Origin: Nitrospira sp.
GTDB taxonomy: Bacteria; Nitrospirota; Nitrospiria; Nitrospirales; Nitrospiraceae
Direction of reading: 5' to 3'
Assembly: GCA_009594865.1 (NCBI GenBank)
Contig: VOPT01000050.1
Coordinates: 1-37,994, forward strand
DNA: 37,994 bases
The notes beneath the pieces were generated by a model. It searched no databases and had not been told where the DNA came from. It worked only from the letters and a program-made list of their open reading frames with translations. A program made the position numbers and the translations under genes. This document shows positions 34,633-37,994 of the stretch, in pieces (within the stretch, counting starts at the first letter, position 1; each line of letters starts with the position of its first letter).

Positions 34633-35781
34633 ATGGGAGAATCAGGGCCACCACCATCGAGCGCAGAACGACACGAAGGAACCATGTTCTGGCTTGTCGG
34701 GTTCGTGCTGTTATTTGTTTTGCCGATACTCAATGTCTTGCCGGCGGAAGATTCCTGGCTCCATGTGTCAGATTTCGCGCTCAACCGGTTTGGCAAGTTT
34801 CTGGCCTTCGCCATTCTGGCGCTGGGGTTGGATTTGATCTGGGGTTATGCGGGTATTCTGAGTCTCGGACAGGGTGTGTTTTTCGGGATCGGGGCCTATT
34901 GCATGGGCATGCACCTCATGCTCACCATCGGAAGCCAAAGCGTCTACGGCAGTGCGTTACCGGATTTCATGGTCTGGAATCAGGTGACGGAATTACCGTT
35001 CTTCTGGAAGCCCTTTTATAGCTTTTCTGCCGCCGTACTGGCCGGGCTCTTGGTTCCGGCCTGTTTCGCGCTCATCTTCGGGTTTCTCGCGTTCCGCAGC
35101 CGGATCAAGGGTGTCTATTTTGCCATCATCACGCAGGCCTTGGCGCTCATGGCCTGGTTGGTCTTCAATCGCAACGAAACGAATCTGGGCGGCACGAACG
35201 GCCTGACCGACTTCAAAACGCTTCTCGGATTTCGCCTATCCGACCCGGGCACGCAGCTCGCGCTCTATGTGGTGACGGTGCTCTGTCTCGGCGGAGCGTA
35301 TGCCATGTGTCGCTGGATTATTGCCTCGCGCGCAGGCCGGGTCTTGATCGCCATTCGTGATAGCGAGCAGCGTGTGTTGTTCTCCGGCTACTCGCCGGCC
35401 ACGTACAAACTATTTGTCTTCGTGGTGTCGGCGATGCTGGCAGGACTCGCCGGCATTCTCTATGTGCCGCAGGTCGGCATCATCACTCCGGCACAGATGG
35501 GTGTCCTGCCGTCGTTGGAAATGGTGGTGTGGGTCGCGGTCGGAGGGCGTGCCACGCTCGTGGGCGCCATCGTCGGCGCGGTGGGTGTCAATCTCGGGCG
35601 CAGTGTTCTCACCAACTCTTTCCCCGAGTTGTGGCCGTTTTTTCTCGGCGGACTCTTCGTGGTGGTTGTGCTGCTCTTCCCGGACGGGGTCATGGGGATG
35701 GCGAGGCAAGTCCGTGGCAAGTTCGCGGAGAGGGCCGCCCGGTTACCCAAATCTCAGGCGGTGGAAGGGGAGCAGACATGA
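34633..35781 (+). CDS. urtC: Urea ABC transporter permease
   Basis: 382 residues, LivM-type permease with about nine membrane segments. Family text: LIWGYAGILSLGQGVFFGIGAYCMGMHL, AFRSRIKGVYFAIITQALAL, NETNLGGTNGLTDF and the cytoplasmic loop AIRDSEQRVLFSGYSPATYK in parts. The N-terminus is uncertain: ATG at 34633 or ATG at 34684, the latter having GAAGGA close upstream. The stop overlaps the ATG of urtD (ATGA). Confidence 0.95.
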   Translation: MGESGPPPSSAERHEGTMFWLVGFVLLFVLPILNVLPAEDSWLHVSDFALNRFGKFLAFAILALGLDLIWGYAGILSLGQGVFFGIGAYCMGMHLMLTIGSQSVYGSALPDFMVWNQVTELPFFWKPFYSFSAAVLAGLLVPACFALIFGFLAFRSRIKGVYFAIITQALALMAWLVFNRNETNLGGTNGLTDFKTLLGFRLSDPGTQLALYVVTVLCLGGAYAMCRWIIASRAGRVLIAIRDSEQRVLFSGYSPATYKLFVFVVSAMLAGLAGILYVPQVGIITPAQMGVLPSLEMVVWVAVGGRATLVGAIVGAVGVNLGRSVLTNSFPELWPFFLGGLFVVVVLLFPDGVMGMARQVRGKFAERAARLPKSQAVEGEQT

Positions 35782-36545
35782 CCGAACATGGCTCCATCAT
35801 TTACCTGGAAGGTGTCACCGTCGATTATGACGGGTTCAAAGCGCTAAACAATCTGAACTTCATCGTCAATCACCGCGAGTTGCGCGTCGTGATCGGGCCG
35901 AATGGCGCCGGAAAGACGACTCTCCTCGACGTGATTTCCGGCAAGACGAAACCGGCGGCCGGGCGCGTGATTTTCGGCAAAGACCGGGATCTGATGGGGA
36001 TGCGCGAGTATGAAATTACCCAACTCGGGATCGGCCGGAAATTTCAAGCGCCGTCGATCTATGGGAATCTGAGCGTCTGGGAGAATTTGGACCTGTCATT
36101 GAGCCGCCCCAGCAAAGGCATATTCGCTACGCTGAGGGGCATATCGACGGCGGCCGAGCGGGAAGAAATCGATCGGACGTTGGAGACCATTGGGTTGCAG
36201 GAACAGGTACGCAAGCGGGCTGGCTCCTTGTCGCACGGGCAGAAACAATGGCTCGAGATCGGCATGGTCATCTTGCAGGATCCGGAGTTGTTGCTGGTGG
36301 ATGAACCGGTGGCTGGGATGACCGACGAGGAAACAGAACAGACCGGGCGCTTGCTTCAATCGCTGGCCGAGAAACACGCCATCATCGTGATTGAGCATGA
36401 CATGGAGTTTGTGCGGCAGATTGCCCGGATCGTCACCGTGTTGCATGAAGGCACCGTGATTTGTGAAGGGACGGTGGAGAAGGTACAGGCCGATGACCGG
36501 GTGCGAGAGATTTATCTTGGGCGCCAGAAAGTGGCGCATGGATAG
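35778..36545 (+). CDS. urtD: Urea ABC transporter ATP-binding protein UrtD
   Basis: 255 residues, LivG-type ATPase. Walker [10 protein letters not shown] is at 40-48; RKFQAPSIYGNLSVWENL, the signature LSHGQKQWLEIGM and Walker B LLLVDEPVAGMTDEE follow, then the switch histidine in VIEHDMEFVRQIA. The SHGQ signature and VAGMTDEE text are typical of UrtD. ATG at 35778 overlaps the urtC stop; the frame is open further upstream but that part is shadow. The stop codon TAG abuts a palindromic repeat, and the last residues (RQKVAHG) may have been altered by its insertion. Confidence 0.96.
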   Translation: MTEHGSIIYLEGVTVDYDGFKALNNLNFIVNHRELRVVIGPNGAGKTTLLDVISGKTKPAAGRVIFGKDRDLMGMREYEITQLGIGRKFQAPSIYGNLSVWENLDLSLSRPSKGIFATLRGISTAAEREEIDRTLETIGLQEQVRKRAGSLSHGQKQWLEIGMVILQDPELLLVDEPVAGMTDEETEQTGRLLQSLAEKHAIIVIEHDMEFVRQIARIVTVLHEGTVICEGTVEKVQADDRVREIYLGRQKVAHG

Positions 36546-36662
36546 CAGAATGTTGAACCAGCGGCGTTCTCGGTTCGACAAGGTCCTCAACGTACCCCAA
36601 AGGGTACGCCTCCGGCCTTGTCTCACCTGTGGCCTTGCTGGAGCCCCTTTTGAACATTCTGC
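36545..36662 (+). repeat. MITE-like nested palindromic repeat between urtD and urtE
   Basis: Exact 10-bp terminal inverted repeats, GCAGAATGTT (36545-36554) and AACATTCTGC (36653-36662), enclose further nested complementary pairs: CCAGC/GCTGG (36558-36562, 36637-36641), GACAAGG/CCTTGTC (36577-36583, 36616-36622) and a central hairpin CGTACCC/GGGTACG (36591-36597, 36602-36608). No protein is encoded. From memory it resembles a repeat family dispersed in Nitrospira genomes. It fills almost all of the urtD-urtE gap, which is otherwise very short in this operon. Confidence 0.8.
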
Positions 36663-36682
36663 CAAGGTAACGAAAGAACAGC

Positions 36683-37393
36683 ATGCTACGACTTGAAAAC
36701 GTCAACGTGTACTACGGCGAAAGCCATATCCTTCGGAACGTGTCGTTTCACATCGAAGCGGGGCAAGTGGCTTGCGTAATGGGCCGCAACGGTGTCGGCA
36801 AGTCGACCACGCTCAAGGCCATCATGGGTTTGTTGCCTGTGCGCAGCGGGCAAGTGTTCTTCGACGGCGTGGACATCACGAAGGATGCCACTGACCGCCG
36901 CGCCAAGCGAGGTCTCGCCTATGTGCCCCAGGGAAGGGAAATTATTCCCCATTTGTCGGTGCGGGAAAACCTGAAGCTGGGATATTGGGCGCGGGGAAAG
37001 GGGTCAAACGGCATGACGGAACAATCCGCCTTCGACGAAGTGTACACCCTTTTCCCCAAGCTCACGCAAATCCTGGAGCGGCCGGGAGGGGTGCTGAGTG
37101 GTGGTGAGCAACAGCAACTGGCCATCGGCCGGGCGATCCTGTCGAGCCCGAAAGTATTGTTGCTCGATGAGCCGACGGAAGGCATTCAGCCATCGATCGT
37201 CGATCAGATTGAAGATGTGATCATCGGATTCAAATCGGCTCGCCGGTTTGCGATCGTGCTCGTTGAGCAGGGGCTGCACTTTGCCGCACGGCTGGCGGAC
37301 AGTTATGTGGTGATGGCTAAAGGGGCGGTGGTGGCAGCGGGGCGTGCGGGTGAGTTGACACATGAGCAGGTTAGGCAACATCTAGTGGTGTAG
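36683..37393 (+). CDS. urtE: Urea ABC transporter ATP-binding protein UrtE
   Basis: 236 residues, LivF-type ATPase. Walker A GRNGVGKST is at 34-42, the Q-loop region has LAYVPQGREIIPHLSVRENL, the signature is LSGGEQQQLAIGRA, Walker B is VLLLDEPTEGIQPSIV. The PTEGIQPSIV text is characteristic of UrtE. The ribosome-binding site before ATG 36683 is weak, probably because the repeat at 36545-36662 separates it from urtD. Last gene of the transporter operon. Confidence 0.96.
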   Translation: MLRLENVNVYYGESHILRNVSFHIEAGQVACVMGRNGVGKSTTLKAIMGLLPVRSGQVFFDGVDITKDATDRRAKRGLAYVPQGREIIPHLSVRENLKLGYWARGKGSNGMTEQSAFDEVYTLFPKLTQILERPGGVLSGGEQQQLAIGRAILSSPKVLLLDEPTEGIQPSIVDQIEDVIIGFKSARRFAIVLVEQGLHFAARLADSYVVMAKGAVVAAGRAGELTHEQVRQHLVV

Positions 37394-37483
37394 GGCGGTC
37401 GGGTAGTTTCGAGTGCTCGCAGAACGCGCACGATGAGGCCGTGCACGTTCGATGCGCGCAGTTTCGAAACTGCCCGACCGCCC
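37393..37483 (+). repeat. Palindromic element 1 after urtE
   Basis: Arms 37393-37412 and 37464-37483 pair over 20 bp with one T-G wobble, around a 48-base core at 37413-37460 that begins GTGCTCGC and ends GCGCGCA. The left arm starts at the last base of the urtE stop codon. It could act as a 3' hairpin of the urt transcript, although no U-run follows. The core matches that of the element at 37557-37643. Confidence 0.85.
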
Positions 37484-37807
37484 TTGGTCATTCGGCATGG
37501 CCTGTGGGTGGGGGAGTCAGCACTCCCGGCTGCTGGGGAGACAGGAAAGATCGGTGGCAGCATGGGTGGCTTTCTGTGCTCGCGCAACGCGCGCCCTCGG
37601 AAGGACCTCGTTGGACGCGCGCACAGAAAACCACCCATGCTGCGCTGTATACGGACTCCGGCATTTAGGGGGAATGTGTAAAATGAGATTGTTGATCTGA
37701 TGGGCTTCCCTGGCTAGTATGCATGCCATCGTTGCTAGGCAAGGGATGTTCGCCAGATTGCGTCTAGGGTCAGTCTGAGGTCGCGGGCTATTTGGCGACA
37801 ATGTTCA
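37394..37807. other. Non-coding stretch with palindromes
   Basis: No gene is supported in these 414 bases. The stretch holds two large palindromic elements (37393-37483 and 37557-37643), a smaller hairpin (GGGAGT/ACTCCC, 37512-37517 with 37522-37527), and a weak promoter-like pair, TTGATC at 37692-37697 and TAGTAT at 37715-37720 with a 17-base spacer, that could serve the lipoprotein gene at 37808. Open frames here follow the palindromes on both strands and are not credible. Confidence 0.7.
37557..37643 (+). repeat. Palindromic element 2
   Basis: Arms 37557-37579 and 37621-37643 are complementary over 22 of 23 positions. The core 37576-37623 (overlapping the inner arm ends) is 48 bases, starts GTGCTCGC and ends GCGCGCA, as in element 1, while the outer arms (GCAGCATGGGTGG and complement) share nothing with those of element 1. 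No protein or U-run is associated. Confidence 0.85.
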
Positions 37808-37994
37808 ATGCGTAAACTTTGGAATGCCGGCGTCATTTTGTGTATCACCCTTTCGGCAATCGGTTGCGCCACCGGGCAGTACAGACCACTGACTGGTGCC
37901 GACAAGGATGAGGTCGAGCAGCTCAAGGAGAATGTCTACCGCGTCGAATATCGCGTGAGTTCATTCACCTCGCAGGAGCGGTTGGATGCCTATT
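37808..37994 (+). CDS. Putative small lipoprotein, N-terminal part
   Basis: 62 codons are in the window and the gene continues past its end. A signal peptide (MRKLWNAGVILCITLSAIGC) ends in the lipobox SAIGC with the lipidated cysteine at residue 20. The following text, ENVYRVEYRVSSFTSQERLDAY, resembles from memory the CC0125/CC1285-type lipoproteins, whose function is unknown; this is tentative. Its start ATG at 37808 has no strong ribosome-binding site. Confidence 0.65.
   Translation, partial: MRKLWNAGVILCITLSAIGCATGQYRPLTGADKDEVEQLKENVYRVEYRVSSFTSQERLDAY

Noticed and set aside
35529..35777. Upstream extension of the urtD frame into urtC
   Set aside because: The extra 83 residues are arginine-rich shadow of the urtC permease; the ATGA overlap at 35778 and the family N-terminus mark the true start, so no fusion is present.
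37393..37643. CRISPR array or retron-like element in the repeats after urtE
   Set aside because: There are only two units, they are palindromes with different arms rather than direct repeats with unique spacers, and no cas or reverse transcriptase gene is nearby.

Overview
The window looks like chromosomal DNA of a moderately GC-rich Gram-negative bacterium, most likely Nitrospira or a close relative (phylum Nitrospirota). This placement is inferred from gene content: a full ribosomal supercluster, lipopolysaccharide transport genes, type IV pilus genes, a FmdC-like porin next to a urea ABC transporter, and dispersed palindromic repeats of a kind I associate from memory with Nitrospira. No tRNA, rRNA, CRISPR array, integrase or transposase gene was seen.

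Layout. (1) 1-15869, + strand: the end of tuf, then the S10, spc and alpha ribosomal operons in the usual bacterial order (rpsJ to rplQ, with secY, adk, map, infA, rpmJ and rpoA), closed by a strong intrinsic terminator at 15876-15918. (2) 16062-21040: lptC-lptA-lptB-rpoN-hpf-rapZ, covering LPS export, sigma-54, ribosome hibernation and a RapZ P-loop protein; ptsN, often found here, is absent. (3) 21097-27724: a near-consensus sigma-70 promoter, a small MerR-type regulator, pilMNOPQ (type IV pilus alignment complex and secretin) and aroB. (4) 27732-28991: a GAF-GAF-ANTAR protein, a predicted RNA-binding antiterminator, followed by a lipoprotein gene of unknown role on the - strand. (5) 30042-37393: a promoter, a structured leader, an outer-membrane porin, then urtABCDE for urea uptake. 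(6) 37394-37807: a non-coding stretch with two large palindromic elements, then the start of a lipoprotein gene cut by the window edge.

The most interesting point is the leader at about 30078-30252. It carries two small hairpins with six-base loops, AACGAC and AATGAC, each with A at loop position 1 and G at position 4. These are followed by a 16-bp intrinsic terminator whose left arm uses the right arm of the second hairpin. This is the architecture of an ANTAR-responsive antitermination element. A gene for a GAF-GAF-ANTAR protein lies about 1.1 kb upstream. Together they suggest a one-component, RNA-based switch that senses an unknown small molecule through GAF domains and permits transcription of the porin-urtABCDE operon. 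The structure is read directly from the sequence; the regulator-target pairing and the signal are inference.
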